DNA from: Lacunisphaera sp.
GTDB taxonomy: Bacteria; Verrucomicrobiota; Verrucomicrobiia; Opitutales; Opitutaceae
Assembly (NCBI GenBank): GCA_029945445.1
Contig: JAQSCO010000051.1
Location: forward strand, 62,001 to 126,000
Reading direction: 5' to 3'
Length of the DNA: 64,000 bases
Positions 17,838 through 26,073 of this stretch are shown here, piece by piece (position 1 is the first letter of the stretch; every line of letters begins with the position of its first letter). The notes below the pieces were generated by a model. That model worked only from the letters and a program-made list of their open reading frames with translations, did no database searches and was not told the origin of the DNA. Position numbers and translations under genes: made by a program.

Positions 17838-17863
17838 CCACATGTCGCTCCGGTGACATGTGG
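17838..17863. terminator. Hairpin between convergent TonB-C and aldo/keto reductase genes
   Basis: CCACATGTC (17838-17846) and GACATGTGG (17855-17863) form a perfect 9-bp stem with an 8-base loop, about 25-65 bases after both stops. On the plus strand it is followed by TTTCGCG, so it could end the TonB-C transcript; symmetry allows use in both directions. Confidence 0.5.
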
Positions 17864-17886
17864 TTTCGCGCGTTCCGGGGCGGCGT

Positions 17887-18777
17887 TCAGAGCAGCGCGA
17901 CGGCCGCGGCGTTGGCGCGGACTTGCGCGGCGTCCTTGCAGCCGGGGATCACGGCCGTGACCGCCGGGTTCTTCAGCACCCACGCGAGCGCCCACTGCGC
18001 CATCGGCACGCCGGCGGGGACCTCGGTGGCGGCGATCTGCTCGACCTCTTTCAGCATCCATTCCTGCTTTGCCTTCATCCAGAAGTCGCGGACGTCGTTG
18101 GCGGGAAACTGGTGGCCGGGCTTGTATTTGCCCGAAAGGAAACCGCTCGCGAGGGGCACGCGGGCCAGCACGCCGAGGTTCTGCCGCTGGCACGACGGGA
18201 GAACCGTGGCCTCGGGCTCGCGCTCGAGGCGGTTGTAGACGAGCTGGATCACGTCCACGCCGACCTCGGTCGAGCGGTCGACCTGATTCGTGTTGACCGC
18301 GTTGCTGCCGATAGAATTGCCGAGGAAGCGCACCTTGCCCTGGCGCTTCGCCTCGGCGGCGGCCTCCCACATGCCCGGCGTGGCGAACTGCGCGTCGTTG
18401 CCCGAGTGGAACTGCAGCAGGTCCACGTAGTCCGTGCGCAGCGCCTGGAGCGAGGCGTCGAGCTGCGCCAGCAGGTCGGCTGGGCCCATGTGGGCGTCGC
18501 GCTTGAAACACTCGTGGAACTGGTGGCCCCACTTGGTGGCGATGATCCAGTCCGCGCGCTTGCCGGGCAGGGTCTCGCCGATGAGCTGCTCAGCGAGGTG
18601 GTCGCCGTAGCATTCGGCAGTGTCGATCAGGTTGATGCCGCAGTCCTGCGCGGCGGCGAGGACCGCTTGCGCGTCGGGCGCGGTGTAGGTGCGGCCCCAT
18701 TCGCCGCCGAACTGCCAGGTGCCGACGCCGACGACGGAAACATTCAGGCCGGTGCGGCCGAGGAGGCGGGTTTTCAT
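17887..18777 (-). CDS. Aldo/keto reductase
   Basis: A 296-residue AKR-superfamily protein. The catalytic tetrad is visible: Asp and Tyr in LIDTAECYGD, Lys in IIATKWGHQF and His in VDLLQFHSG. The start is LGRTGLNVSVVGVGTWQFGG, and the NADPH-binding region lies near QWALAWVLKNPAVTAVIPGCKDAAQVRANAAA. Members reduce aldehydes, ketones or sugars in the cytoplasm; the substrate is not evident. It converges with the TonB-C gene across a hairpin and is divergent from the first PilZ-like gene. Confidence 0.92.
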   Translation of the reverse strand: MKTRLLGRTGLNVSVVGVGTWQFGGEWGRTYTAPDAQAVLAAAQDCGINLIDTAECYGDHLAEQLIGETLPGKRADWIIATKWGHQFHECFKRDAHMGPADLLAQLDASLQALRTDYVDLLQFHSGNDAQFATPGMWEAAAEAKRQGKVRFLGNSIGSNAVNTNQVDRSTEVGVDVIQLVYNRLEREPEATVLPSCQRQNLGVLARVPLASGFLSGKYKPGHQFPANDVRDFWMKAKQEWMLKEVEQIAATEVPAGVPMAQWALAWVLKNPAVTAVIPGCKDAAQVRANAAAVALL

Positions 18778-18884
18778 CGGGTGCAGTGTGCGCCGCCGCC
18801 GGCGCGATGAAAGCCGGAATTCCCGCCGGGGCGGCGAAATGAATTTGGCTAGGGCTCTTCGGCCCGTTTGAGCGTCGCCCGAGG

Positions 18885-18914
18885 TTGACCTGCCGCTCGT
18901 CTAGGGTGTATACC
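18885..18914 (+). promoter_or_regulatory. Sigma-70-like promoter before the first PilZ-like gene
   Basis: TTGACC (18885-18890) and TATACC (18909-18914) are separated by 18 bases and lie about 70 bases upstream of the ATG at 18983. Both hexamers are close to consensus in a GC-rich background. Confidence 0.5.
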
Positions 18915-18982
18915 CTTTTTATCAGTCGTCCGGGCCGGCCCCAAGGGTCTGGGCGTCTTCCCGAATTTTTCGCCATAACCCG

Positions 18983-19765
18983 ATGCTATTCTTCAAGCGC
19001 ATACTCAAGGAGCCCGAGCCCGATGTCGGCCCCGAACCGGGCGAGGCCCCGCCGGCCGTCGAGCGCCGGCGCGAGCAGCGCTTCAAGGTTCATCCGGATT
19101 CCCAGCTCAAGGCCGTGCTCAGCTTCATCGGCCGGGACGAGACCGGCGCGCAGATGAGCAACTCGCGGGCGGGCTGGAACTGGCGGGGCCGCGTGCTCGA
19201 TTGCTCCGAGCAGGGCGTGCGCCTCCAGATGGGCCCCGTGGTCAAGGCGGCCGCCGGCGACGAGGGCGAACTCACGCTCGAGATGGAGGACTTCCTCCTG
19301 AAGGTTCCCTGCCACATCGCGAACATCAGCGAGCAGCCCGGGGGCCTCGTCTTCGGGCTGAAGCACGACATCGCGGACGAGGCGACCGGGCAGGCCTTCC
19401 GGCAGTTGCTCGACGTCGTGGCCCTGGGCTCGACCCTCCGGCGGAAATTCAAGAAGAACAAGGTCGACGCGTCCGGCTACCTGACGGAGCAGTATGCCAG
19501 CGACTGGCCGGCGCGCCTGACGGTCTGGCGGAACAAGGAGGACCTGACGGTCGCCGCGTTCGAATTCCTGCTGAAGGACAGCCTGCTGCGCGGGGCGGAG
19601 GGGCGTGATCTCAAGTTCCTGGCCGGCACCGATCCCGCCAGCGCGCGCTCGGCGACGCGGGAGAAGGCCTTGGAGATCTACCGGCTGTTCCGCTGGGTCG
19701 TGCCGAACATGGCCCCATCCGTGCCGGTGGATGTGAGAAATTTCCTGCAGCACTACGCCACCTGA
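18983..19765 (+). CDS. PilZ-like paralogue 1
   Basis: A 260-residue protein. The short N-terminus MLFFKRILKE is shared with the two paralogues below. A PilZ-like domain follows (about 28-150): RRREQRF supplies the RxxxR and LDCSEQGVRLQM the [DN]xSxxG motif that bind cyclic di-GMP in PilZ proteins. A second conserved region of about 110 residues (YLTEQYASDWPARLTVWRN, LEIYRLFRWVVPNMAPSVPV) is of unknown fold and ends with the family tail DVRNFLQHY. This is the copy with the most complete PilZ motifs. There is no signal peptide or membrane segment. A promoter-like sequence precedes it. Confidence 0.75.
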   Translation: MLFFKRILKEPEPDVGPEPGEAPPAVERRREQRFKVHPDSQLKAVLSFIGRDETGAQMSNSRAGWNWRGRVLDCSEQGVRLQMGPVVKAAAGDEGELTLEMEDFLLKVPCHIANISEQPGGLVFGLKHDIADEATGQAFRQLLDVVALGSTLRRKFKKNKVDASGYLTEQYASDWPARLTVWRNKEDLTVAAFEFLLKDSLLRGAEGRDLKFLAGTDPASARSATREKALEIYRLFRWVVPNMAPSVPVDVRNFLQHYAT

Positions 19766-19871
19766 AACGCCGGCCGCCGCACCTTGGCGCCGGACAGTTG
19801 CGCATGCAGCTCCGCGCCGGGCACGTATTCGGGCGAAAATAGCCCGGCAAATTTTTCCGAGGGCGGCCGGC

Positions 19872-20192
19872 TTACGGACAGATCGGACTTTGGGGGTCGA
19901 ACATCAACAGGGTCATCACGGCGGTCCGGCCGGCTTCCACCCGGGAGGACGCGGTGCCTTCATCGAGGGCGGAATCGCGCGTGCCATAGACGGCCCAGCG
20001 CCAGGCCGTGGGGTGTTCCTGCTCGGTGAGTGCAAAAAAAGTGTCGGCCGGGCTGCAGAGGACCTCTGCGGTCGCCAGCGAGAAACGGCAGCGGGCGGAG
20101 AGGATGGCCATCTCCGCGCCGGAGGAGAGGTCGCGCAGGGAACGCCATTGCGCATGGGCCGGCGCCGGGGTCTTGGCTTTGCGGGAGATCAC
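19872..20192 (-). CDS. Hypothetical protein between PilZ-like paralogues
   Basis: A possible 106-residue protein with a GTG start at 20192. The composition looks protein-like in this frame (GAEMAILSARCRFSLATAEVL, TFFALTEQEHPTAWRWAVYG), and no other frame across 19.77-20.37 kb is better. I do not recognise a family. It is on the opposite strand to the PilZ-like genes. The start is uncertain; the ATG at 20109 would give a shorter form. Confidence 0.45.
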   Translation of the reverse strand: MISRKAKTPAPAHAQWRSLRDLSSGAEMAILSARCRFSLATAEVLCSPADTFFALTEQEHPTAWRWAVYGTRDSALDEGTASSRVEAGRTAVMTLLMFDPQSPICP

Positions 20193-20372
20193 GGAGGGGA
20201 CGATACAGCTTGCCGCTTCTCAGGGCCATGAGGTGTTCAGCTACCCTGTCCGCCGCCAGCCCGCCCGCGCGGCGGTGATTGACGCCCCGCGGACTCGCGG
20301 TGACAATCGCGGCTACTTCCTCCGGTTGGGGCCGTCCCGGGAGGCAAGCCGTCTCCCCGCTCTCCACCTACG

Positions 20373-21113
20373 ATGCATTTTTTCAAGCGCATCCTCCTGT
20401 CGACCGAAAAGCCCGTCGCCCCCGAGAAGCGCCAGGGCGGCCAGCGCCTGGTCGTCGCCGCGGAGTTTCCGTTGCGCGTCGGACTCGGGTTCGATGCCGC
20501 CGCCGTCGTCGACCGCGACCGCTGGAACTGGAAGTGCCGGATGCTGAATTGCTCCGAGCCGGGTGTGCGGCTGGAGGTCGGCGCGGCGGTGGCGGCGGTC
20601 ACGGGCGCGCCCTGCAACCTGAAGCTGGACCTCGAGGGCTTCGAACTCGAGGTGCCGTGCCTCGTCTCCAACCTCCGCCGGCAGGGCGAGCGGATGTTTC
20701 TCGGCCTGAAGCAGGTCATCACCGACGCGGCGACGCTGGCCGCCTACCGGCAGTTTTTGGAGATCGTGGCGCTCGGGAACACCCTGCGGCTCCACCTCCG
20801 CCGCTCCCAGCCGGCGGCCGCGGAATACCAGGTGGAGCAATACGTCAGCGCGCGCCGCTCGTGCCTCAACCTCTGGCGCAGCCCGGCCACCGGAATCGTG
20901 ACAGGGGCTGAGTTCAGCCTCAAGGACTGCCTCGTGCGCGTGATGCCGGGGCACCCGCTGGAGTATTACGCCGGCACCGACGCGGCCACGGCCCCGCGCG
21001 CGACGCCGGAGCAGGCGCTGGAGATCCACCGCCTGTTCAAATGGGTCGTGCCCAACCTCTCCCTGTCCGTCCCGGAGGACGTGCGGAAATTCCTGGCCAA
21101 GCACTCCGCCTGA
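20373..21113 (+). CDS. PilZ-like paralogue 2 (degenerate cyclic di-GMP motif)
   Basis: A 246-residue protein of the same family as 18983-19765: N-terminus MHFFKRILL, LNCSEPGVRLEV for the [DN]xSxxG motif, then FELEVPCLVSNL, the conserved C-terminal region (YQVEQYVSARRSCLNLWRS, IHRLFKWVVPNLSLSVPEDV) and tail RKFLAKHSA. The first arginine motif is displaced (RQGGQR instead of RxxxR), so ligand binding may be lost or changed. The nucleotide sequence of the last 75 bases is very close to the stump at 23183 and to paralogue 3. Confidence 0.72.
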   Translation: MHFFKRILLSTEKPVAPEKRQGGQRLVVAAEFPLRVGLGFDAAAVVDRDRWNWKCRMLNCSEPGVRLEVGAAVAAVTGAPCNLKLDLEGFELEVPCLVSNLRRQGERMFLGLKQVITDAATLAAYRQFLEIVALGNTLRLHLRRSQPAAAEYQVEQYVSARRSCLNLWRSPATGIVTGAEFSLKDCLVRVMPGHPLEYYAGTDAATAPRATPEQALEIHRLFKWVVPNLSLSVPEDVRKFLAKHSA

Positions 21114-22322
21114 TCAGGCTCCGGCCCGCAGGACCTGCTGGAAAAAGTTTACGTAGCGCGGCGCGAGCACCGCGGGCTGGTAGGCTTCGCCGGCGGCGCG
21201 GGCGCGGGCGGAGGCCTCGGCGTAGAAATCCGCGTCATCCGCCAGCCGCAGCATGACTTCGAGCCACGGCTCGACGTCCGCCGCCGCGACCGGCGTTCGG
21301 GTCTCGAGCGTGAGGGACTTCGGCAGCGGCAGCACGAAGCCACCGCCGTTGGCCGCTTCGGCCAGGCCGCCGCGGTCGCTCACCAGCGGTGGCACACCAT
21401 TCAACAAGGCTTCGGCAGCGACGCGGCCAAACGGCTCCTCCCACACCGACGGCGCCAGCAGCACCCGCGCGCCGCGGAATATCTCCGCGGGTTTCGGTAC
21501 GGCCGCCGCGAACATCAGGCTCTCGTGCCGGCGCAGGTCGAAGCCACCGGCGAGGCCGGCTTGGACGAGCTGGCCGCCCGAGCCGCGCGACTCGATGAAA
21601 AGCATCGGCAGATCTGGCCGACGCGCGGCCAGCTCCTCGGCGAGGCGGGCGAGGAAGAAGACGCCTTTCTCCACCGAGGGATTGATGGCGGTGAAGAAGA
21701 TCGCCTCGCGTTCCGGCGCAATGGTCTCAGCCGGGTCGAGCGGCGAGGGCAGCCCGGTGCTGGGCAGGCCGAGTTCCTCGCGATAGACCCCGGACAGATA
21801 TTCGCTGCAGGTCAGCACGCCGTCGAGATCGCGTAGCCAGTCTGCGTCCTTGTAGCCGTGGTTACGGAGCCCGAACACAACCTTGCAACCCGCCGCCCGC
21901 GCGCGGATGAAGCGTTCGACATCGTCCGGATGTCCGCCGAAGCCGAAGACGACATCGGGTTTGTGGTCGGCCAGTTCGCGCTGGTAGAGACGGTTAAATT
22001 GCGAGCCGGGCAGGGCATGCCAGCTGAAGGTAGTGTGGTCGCCGGTGTCGAGCAGCTGGTAGTGGATCGAGTGGTCGCCGGTGAACTCTAACACCGGCCG
22101 GTCGTGCTTGTAGAGCGCGCGGTTGGGCAGACGGGTGCGCACAGCGAGGTTCATCCCGCGCAATATGTCGGGTGGGGCGGCGGCCGTGTTTGCCGTGACC
22201 GCCAGGGCGCGCACGGACCAACCGGCCTCGGCCATTATTTCGCAGATAATCCGCATCGAGCGCGCGGCGCCGCTCGCGGGATCCTGCGGCAGTTGCGGCA
22301 GAAGCAGCAGCAGCCGCGGCAT
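21114..22322 (-). CDS. Glycosyltransferase, GT4-type
   Basis: A 402-residue GT-B glycosyltransferase. The N-terminal domain has LLLLPQLPQDPASGAARSMR and KPDVVFGFGGHPDDVERF; the C-terminal domain has AIFFTAINPSVEKGVFFLARLAEEL, PMLFIESRGSG and the donor-binding E-x7-E motif in WEEPFGRVAAEALLNGVPPL. The length is normal. It probably transfers a nucleotide-activated sugar in surface polysaccharide synthesis; acceptor and donor are unknown. Its stop lies directly against the stop of PilZ-like paralogue 2 and its start is 33 bases from the PEP-CTERM stop-side neighbour's window, so it is a single-gene insert among the PilZ-like genes. Confidence 0.85.
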   Translation of the reverse strand: MPRLLLLLPQLPQDPASGAARSMRIICEIMAEAGWSVRALAVTANTAAAPPDILRGMNLAVRTRLPNRALYKHDRPVLEFTGDHSIHYQLLDTGDHTTFSWHALPGSQFNRLYQRELADHKPDVVFGFGGHPDDVERFIRARAAGCKVVFGLRNHGYKDADWLRDLDGVLTCSEYLSGVYREELGLPSTGLPSPLDPAETIAPEREAIFFTAINPSVEKGVFFLARLAEELAARRPDLPMLFIESRGSGGQLVQAGLAGGFDLRRHESLMFAAAVPKPAEIFRGARVLLAPSVWEEPFGRVAAEALLNGVPPLVSDRGGLAEAANGGGFVLPLPKSLTLETRTPVAAADVEPWLEVMLRLADDADFYAEASARARAAGEAYQPAVLAPRYVNFFQQVLRAGA

Positions 22323-22326
22323 GGAC

Positions 22327-23079
22327 TCAGGCCGCGGCGCGGCGCGAGCGACGGACGAGCACCAGTCCCAGTGCGCCCAGCCCGAAGATTGCGGCGTAGG
22401 TCGAGGATTCGGGGACGGCCACGGCGTTGATCGTGTAGCCCTGGCCGGCCGAATTCATTTGGAACGCCAGGACATCGAAGGCCAAGGTGGAGTAGTTGAG
22501 CTTGAGGTAAAAATCTAAAGTCTTCGCGCCACCACCCGACACATAGGTCGAGGTGGTGTAGTTGTATGTGCCGGTGAATGTCGCGGGACTTGAGTTAAAG
22601 TTCCCGGAGCTGATAGTCTGATAGCCGGCGCTGTCCCCACTTATTGTGGCTTGGAGGTTCCAGGTCACGTTACCGATGGTGCCCGCCTGTTTGCTCAGGG
22701 TGAAGTCGTAGGCCAGCGGGATGACCGTCGAGATAGGTATGTCCTGGCCAGAGATGGCGCTGCTTACTAAAATGGAGATGGTAGCGCTCCCGGGGTCCGT
22801 GGTGGTGAAGGTTCCGTCAACGCCGAGCCGCGTGGTGGTGAGGTTGTTGGCCACGGATCCCGGGGAAAAGAATGGGCTAAATGAATCCGTGATAGAGGCG
22901 CTGCCCGTATCATAACCGATTGTGATGCCTGGTGAGCCAAAAATAGTCTGGGCTTTGGCTTCCGGTGCCAAGCTAACGGCGGCGAGCGGAACTATGACGA
23001 GGACGGTCGTGCCGGCGGACTTGCGGATGAAATTCTTGGCCGCGCCCAGCAGGGTGAAACGGACAGGCGTGGCTTCCAT
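22327..23079 (-). CDS. PEP-CTERM sorting domain protein
   Basis: A 250-residue protein from ATG 23079. It has a long N-terminal signal (TTVLVIVPLAAVSLAPEAKA), a Ser/Thr/Gly-rich body with beta-strand periodicity, and a C-terminal tripartite sorting signal: VPESSTYAAIFGLGALGLVLVRRSRR (motif, membrane helix, basic tail). Such proteins are processed by an exosortase and exported with exopolysaccharide; no exosortase gene is in this window. The body is richer in A/T and in Ser/Thr than its neighbours. A longer frame to 23289 would overlap the PilZ-like stump and is rejected. The gene ends 4 bases before the glycosyltransferase start, so they may be cotranscribed. Confidence 0.85.
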   Translation of the reverse strand: MEATPVRFTLLGAAKNFIRKSAGTTVLVIVPLAAVSLAPEAKAQTIFGSPGITIGYDTGSASITDSFSPFFSPGSVANNLTTTRLGVDGTFTTTDPGSATISILVSSAISGQDIPISTVIPLAYDFTLSKQAGTIGNVTWNLQATISGDSAGYQTISSGNFNSSPATFTGTYNYTTSTYVSGGGAKTLDFYLKLNYSTLAFDVLAFQMNSAGQGYTINAVAVPESSTYAAIFGLGALGLVLVRRSRRAAA

Positions 23080-23182
23080 GTCGCGAAAGGCTGCAGGATT
23101 TTTTCCAGCTGGCGACCCCAAAAATGCCACCAGGGAACGGGCCACAGCCTGGCTTAATGACTCGAAACCTAGCCACTTCGTG

Positions 23183-23260
23183 TTCCACTGGGTCGTGCCC
23201 AACCTTGCCGCGTGCGTCCCGGAGGACGTGCGGAAATTCCTGTCGAAGCACTCCGCCTGA
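23183..23260 (+). pseudogene. 3' stump of a fourth PilZ-like paralogue
   Basis: The segment encodes FHWVVPNLAACVPEDVRKFL followed by SKHSA and a stop. This is the exact C-terminal tail of the PilZ-like family, with nucleotide identity close to paralogues 2 (21036-21113) and 3 (25484-25561). The rest of the gene is missing: upstream there is only about 100 bases before the start of the divergent PEP-CTERM gene. It is a deletion or replacement remnant. Confidence 0.85.
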
Positions 23261-23354
23261 GAGGCGTTGGTTTTCCTGCGGCGTTGCAAGTCCGGCTAAT
23301 CTTGCTGGCATGGCGGCGTCCGGTGATCGTCCCGCCCTCCAACCCACGTTGCCC

Positions 23355-24479
23355 ATGAACACGCTTCTCAACCGCCGGCAATGGCTCAAGGCTGCTGGCG
23401 CCACCCTCGCCGCCACCGCGCTCGCGCCGCGCCTCTCCCTCCGCGCCGACCCGCTGCCGGCTCCGTCCGCGCCGGCCGCCGCGCCCGGGCTTGTCCAGCT
23501 TTCGTGGAACGAGAATCCCTTCGGCCCCTCGCCGTCGGCGCAGCGTGCGATGCAGGTCGCCGTCGGCCGCTCCTGCCGCTACCCGGACGCCGAGGAGGAG
23601 GAACTGCTCAGGCTGATCGCGGCGCGCGAGGGGTGCCCCACCAGCCAGATCGTGCTCGGCAACGGCTCGGGCGAAATCCTCGATGCCGCGGGCTTCCACT
23701 TCGGCTACGAGAAGGGCGAGATCATCGCGGCCAACCCGAGTTACATGCAGCTGGTGGTCGCGGCGGAAAAGGCCGGCGGCGCCGCCGTGCGCATCCCACT
23801 CAACGCCCGCCTCGAGCACGACCTGCCGGCGATGGCCGCCGCCGTGGGCCCGCGGACCTCCCTTGTCTACATCGTCAACCCCAACAACCCCACGGGCACG
23901 GTGTGCGAGGCGGCGGAGCTGCGGGAATTCGTGCGGACCGTGTCGGCGCGCGTGCCGGTGTTCATCGACGAGGCCTACCTGGAATGCACCGACGACTTCG
24001 CCGGGCGGACCTGCGCGGGGCTCGCGACGTCGGGACACAACGTCGTCGTGGCGCGGACGTTTTCGAAGATCTTCGGCATGGCCGGTTGCCGGCTGGGCTA
24101 CGCCGTGTTGCCGGAAAAGCTCGCCGCGTCGCTCCGCGCGCGGATGACGGGCAGCCTGAGCCTGACGACGATCATGGCCGGCATCGCCTCGCTCGGCGAC
24201 ACGGCCTACGTCACGGCCACCCGGGCCAAGCTCAAGGCCGGCCGCGAGGCGCTGATGGCGCAGGCCCGGGCGCTCGGCCGCGAGTACACCGCGGCGCAGG
24301 GAAATTTCGCGTTCATCAAGACGGGGATGCCGGTGCAGGATTTCGTGAAGAAGATGCGCGCCGAGGGCGTGATCGTCGGCCGACCCTTCCCGCCGCTGCT
24401 CGAGTGGGCCCGCATCACCGTCGGCCTGCCGGAGGAGATGGAGACCTGCCACCGCGCGCTGCGCAAGGTGCTCGGGTGA
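23355..24479 (+). CDS. Tat-exported class I/II aminotransferase (HisC-like)
   Basis: A 374-residue PLP enzyme from ATG 23355. The N-terminus NRRQWLKAAGATLAATALAP is a Tat-type signal (RRQWLK, then a hydrophobic stretch). The catalytic domain is of histidinol-phosphate aminotransferase type: LSWNENPFGPSPSA, LGNGSGEILDAAGF, YIVNPNNPTGTV, FIDEAYLEC, and the PLP lysine in ARTFSKIFGMAGCRLGY. Export of an aminotransferase is unusual; similar Tat-tagged HisC-like proteins are known in other bacteria but their role is not established. It lies between the PilZ-like stump and paralogue 3 and is not next to histidine genes. Confidence 0.85.
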   Translation: MNTLLNRRQWLKAAGATLAATALAPRLSLRADPLPAPSAPAAAPGLVQLSWNENPFGPSPSAQRAMQVAVGRSCRYPDAEEEELLRLIAAREGCPTSQIVLGNGSGEILDAAGFHFGYEKGEIIAANPSYMQLVVAAEKAGGAAVRIPLNARLEHDLPAMAAAVGPRTSLVYIVNPNNPTGTVCEAAELREFVRTVSARVPVFIDEAYLECTDDFAGRTCAGLATSGHNVVVARTFSKIFGMAGCRLGYAVLPEKLAASLRARMTGSLSLTTIMAGIASLGDTAYVTATRAKLKAGREALMAQARALGREYTAAQGNFAFIKTGMPVQDFVKKMRAEGVIVGRPFPPLLEWARITVGLPEEMETCHRALRKVLG

Positions 24480-24766
24480 GCTGCGTGACCGCACTATACG
24501 CGACCTGACCCTTTTTGATCGTCATGTGATCTGCCCCTTTTGATCGTCTTTGGCCGGACCGGGAGCCGGGTAGGCCAATGCCCTATGGCTGGAGTGACGC
24601 TGACCGCGTATCGTTCGGGCCCAATGTCCGCCCTCCGGTCCGCCCTCCGAAGCCCCGCCACTTGCCCGGAGGCGGGGCCGGTCGCAGCGGTCGGGCCGGT
24701 CAGGATGATGCGGTGCGCCGGCCCGGCCCGACCTTTTCGATCTCCCTCTTTCCCTCCGCCATTCCG

Positions 24767-25561
24767 ATGCAATTCTTCCAGCGCCTTTTCCAGCAACCCA
24801 AGCCGGTGATCAAGCTGTCCGCCGCGCCGCCTGCCGCGCCGGGCGAGATCCGGCCGGAACGCCGGCTCGTGCCGCGCTATGTGGTGCATCCGAAATTTCC
24901 GCTCAAGGCTGCGCTCACCATCCTCGGCCCGGAGACGAAGGGTGTCCGGGTGGCGAACTCGCGCATCGGCTGGGATTGGAAAGGCCGCCTGGTGTGTTTT
25001 TCCACGCTCGGCGCGGGCATGCAGATGCTCGAGGCGGCCAAGGCGGCCACCGGCGACGCCTGCGAGCTCAAGCTCAGCTTGGGCGACGCGGTGCTGGTGA
25101 TCCCCTGCCATATCACCAACGTCCGCGTGCAGGCCGGGGGCCTTTTCTACGGCTTGAAACATGACATCACCGACCCTGTGACGCGGGCCGCCTACCAGGA
25201 ACTGTTCGACATCGTGGCCCTGGGGGCCCGGCTCGAGCCGGTTTTGAAGCGGACCAAGCCCGACCACAGCGGCTACCTGGTGGAGCAATATGCGAGCGAC
25301 CGGCAATCCCGCCTGACGGTCTGGCGGCATCAGTCCGACGGGACCGTGGCGGCCGTTGAATTCATGCTGCGCGACGGCCGCGTGCAGGTGGCGGAGGGAC
25401 ATGCGGTCAAATACCAGGGCGGCGCCGATGCCGCCACCGCCCGCAAGGCGACGCCGGAGAAGCGGGCGGAAATCGAGCACCTGTTCCACTGGGTCGTGCC
25501 CAACCTCGCCGCGTGCGTGCCGGAGGACGTGCGGGAATTCCTGGAGAAACACGCCGTCTGA
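24767..25561 (+). CDS. PilZ-like paralogue 3
   Basis: A 264-residue protein from ATG 24767, which restores the family N-terminus MQFFQRLFQQPK; the open frame further upstream is not protein-like. The domain layout is as in the other copies: ERRLVPRYVVHPKF (RxxxR kept), FSTLGAGMQM in place of [DN]xSxxG (first residue lost), VLVIPCHITNVRVQAGGLFY, then YLVEQYASDRQSRLTVWRH and FHWVVPNLAACVPEDVREFL with a final EKHAV. The changed second motif makes cyclic di-GMP binding uncertain. It converges with the small membrane protein gene. Confidence 0.73.
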   Translation: MQFFQRLFQQPKPVIKLSAAPPAAPGEIRPERRLVPRYVVHPKFPLKAALTILGPETKGVRVANSRIGWDWKGRLVCFSTLGAGMQMLEAAKAATGDACELKLSLGDAVLVIPCHITNVRVQAGGLFYGLKHDITDPVTRAAYQELFDIVALGARLEPVLKRTKPDHSGYLVEQYASDRQSRLTVWRHQSDGTVAAVEFMLRDGRVQVAEGHAVKYQGGADAATARKATPEKRAEIEHLFHWVVPNLAACVPEDVREFLEKHAV

Positions 25562-25618
25562 GCCCGGCCGGCAAAAGACGCGACCGGCCTCCTTTTGCTC
25601 AGCCCGTTTGGTTCCAGC

Positions 25619-25921
25619 TCAGGCCAGCCAGCCGATCACCGCGCCGCCGGCGGTGCCGAGAACCAGGATGGGCACGTAGGCCTTGGTGATGATCGCGTCG
25701 GGCAGGCTGAGCAACAGGCCGAGGCCCGCGCCGAGCGCCCAGCCGGGCGAGGCGGGCAGTGCGACGTGCGCGAGAGGAATCACCAACCCGACGCCGAAGC
25801 GGTTGAGGAAAGCGCCGAGCAACGCGGCGCGCTTGTCGGGGAACTTCATCGGCAGCATGCTCGCGGCGGACAGCGCGCCGAAAACCAGCCCGGCGACCAA
25901 GCCATGCACGAGGGGTATCAT
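25619..25921 (-). CDS. Small integral membrane protein
   Basis: A 100-residue protein with three or four hydrophobic helices (HGLVAGLVFGALSAASMLP, GVGLVIPLAHVALPA, WALGAGLGLLLSLPDAI, PILVLGTAGGAVIGWL) and almost no soluble part. A gene of this size and hydropathy is credible; I do not recognise a family with certainty. The repeated small residues suggest a tightly packed helix bundle. It is a single gene, divergent from the HTH cassette 130 bases away. Confidence 0.7.
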   Translation of the reverse strand: MIPLVHGLVAGLVFGALSAASMLPMKFPDKRAALLGAFLNRFGVGLVIPLAHVALPASPGWALGAGLGLLLSLPDAIITKAYVPILVLGTAGGAVIGWLA

Positions 25922-26049
25922 GTGCCGGAGTTAACTCCCCGTCGACCGGGCAGGCCAGACATTATCCGCGCCCCACCGCGCCATCCGCGCCTAGATCCCC
26001 TTCGCGCCCGCTAAATCCACCGGCCGGCCTTCCCGCACTTGCGCCGGGC

Positions 26050-26072
26050 CAATGTTCGTAATACGAACATTG
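26050..26072. promoter_or_regulatory. Palindrome directly upstream of the HTH gene
   Basis: A perfect 11-1-11 palindrome with half-site CAATGTTCGTA ends one base before the ATG of the HTH gene. It would cover the ribosome binding site, so a protein bound here could block transcription or initiation. It is almost identical to the palindrome at the other end of the gene. Confidence 0.8.
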
Positions 26073-26073
26073 C

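Noticed and set aside
22327-23289. Longer start for the PEP-CTERM gene at 23289
   Set aside because: The extra 70 codons run over the PilZ-like stump and precede a normal signal sequence; ATG 23079 is better.
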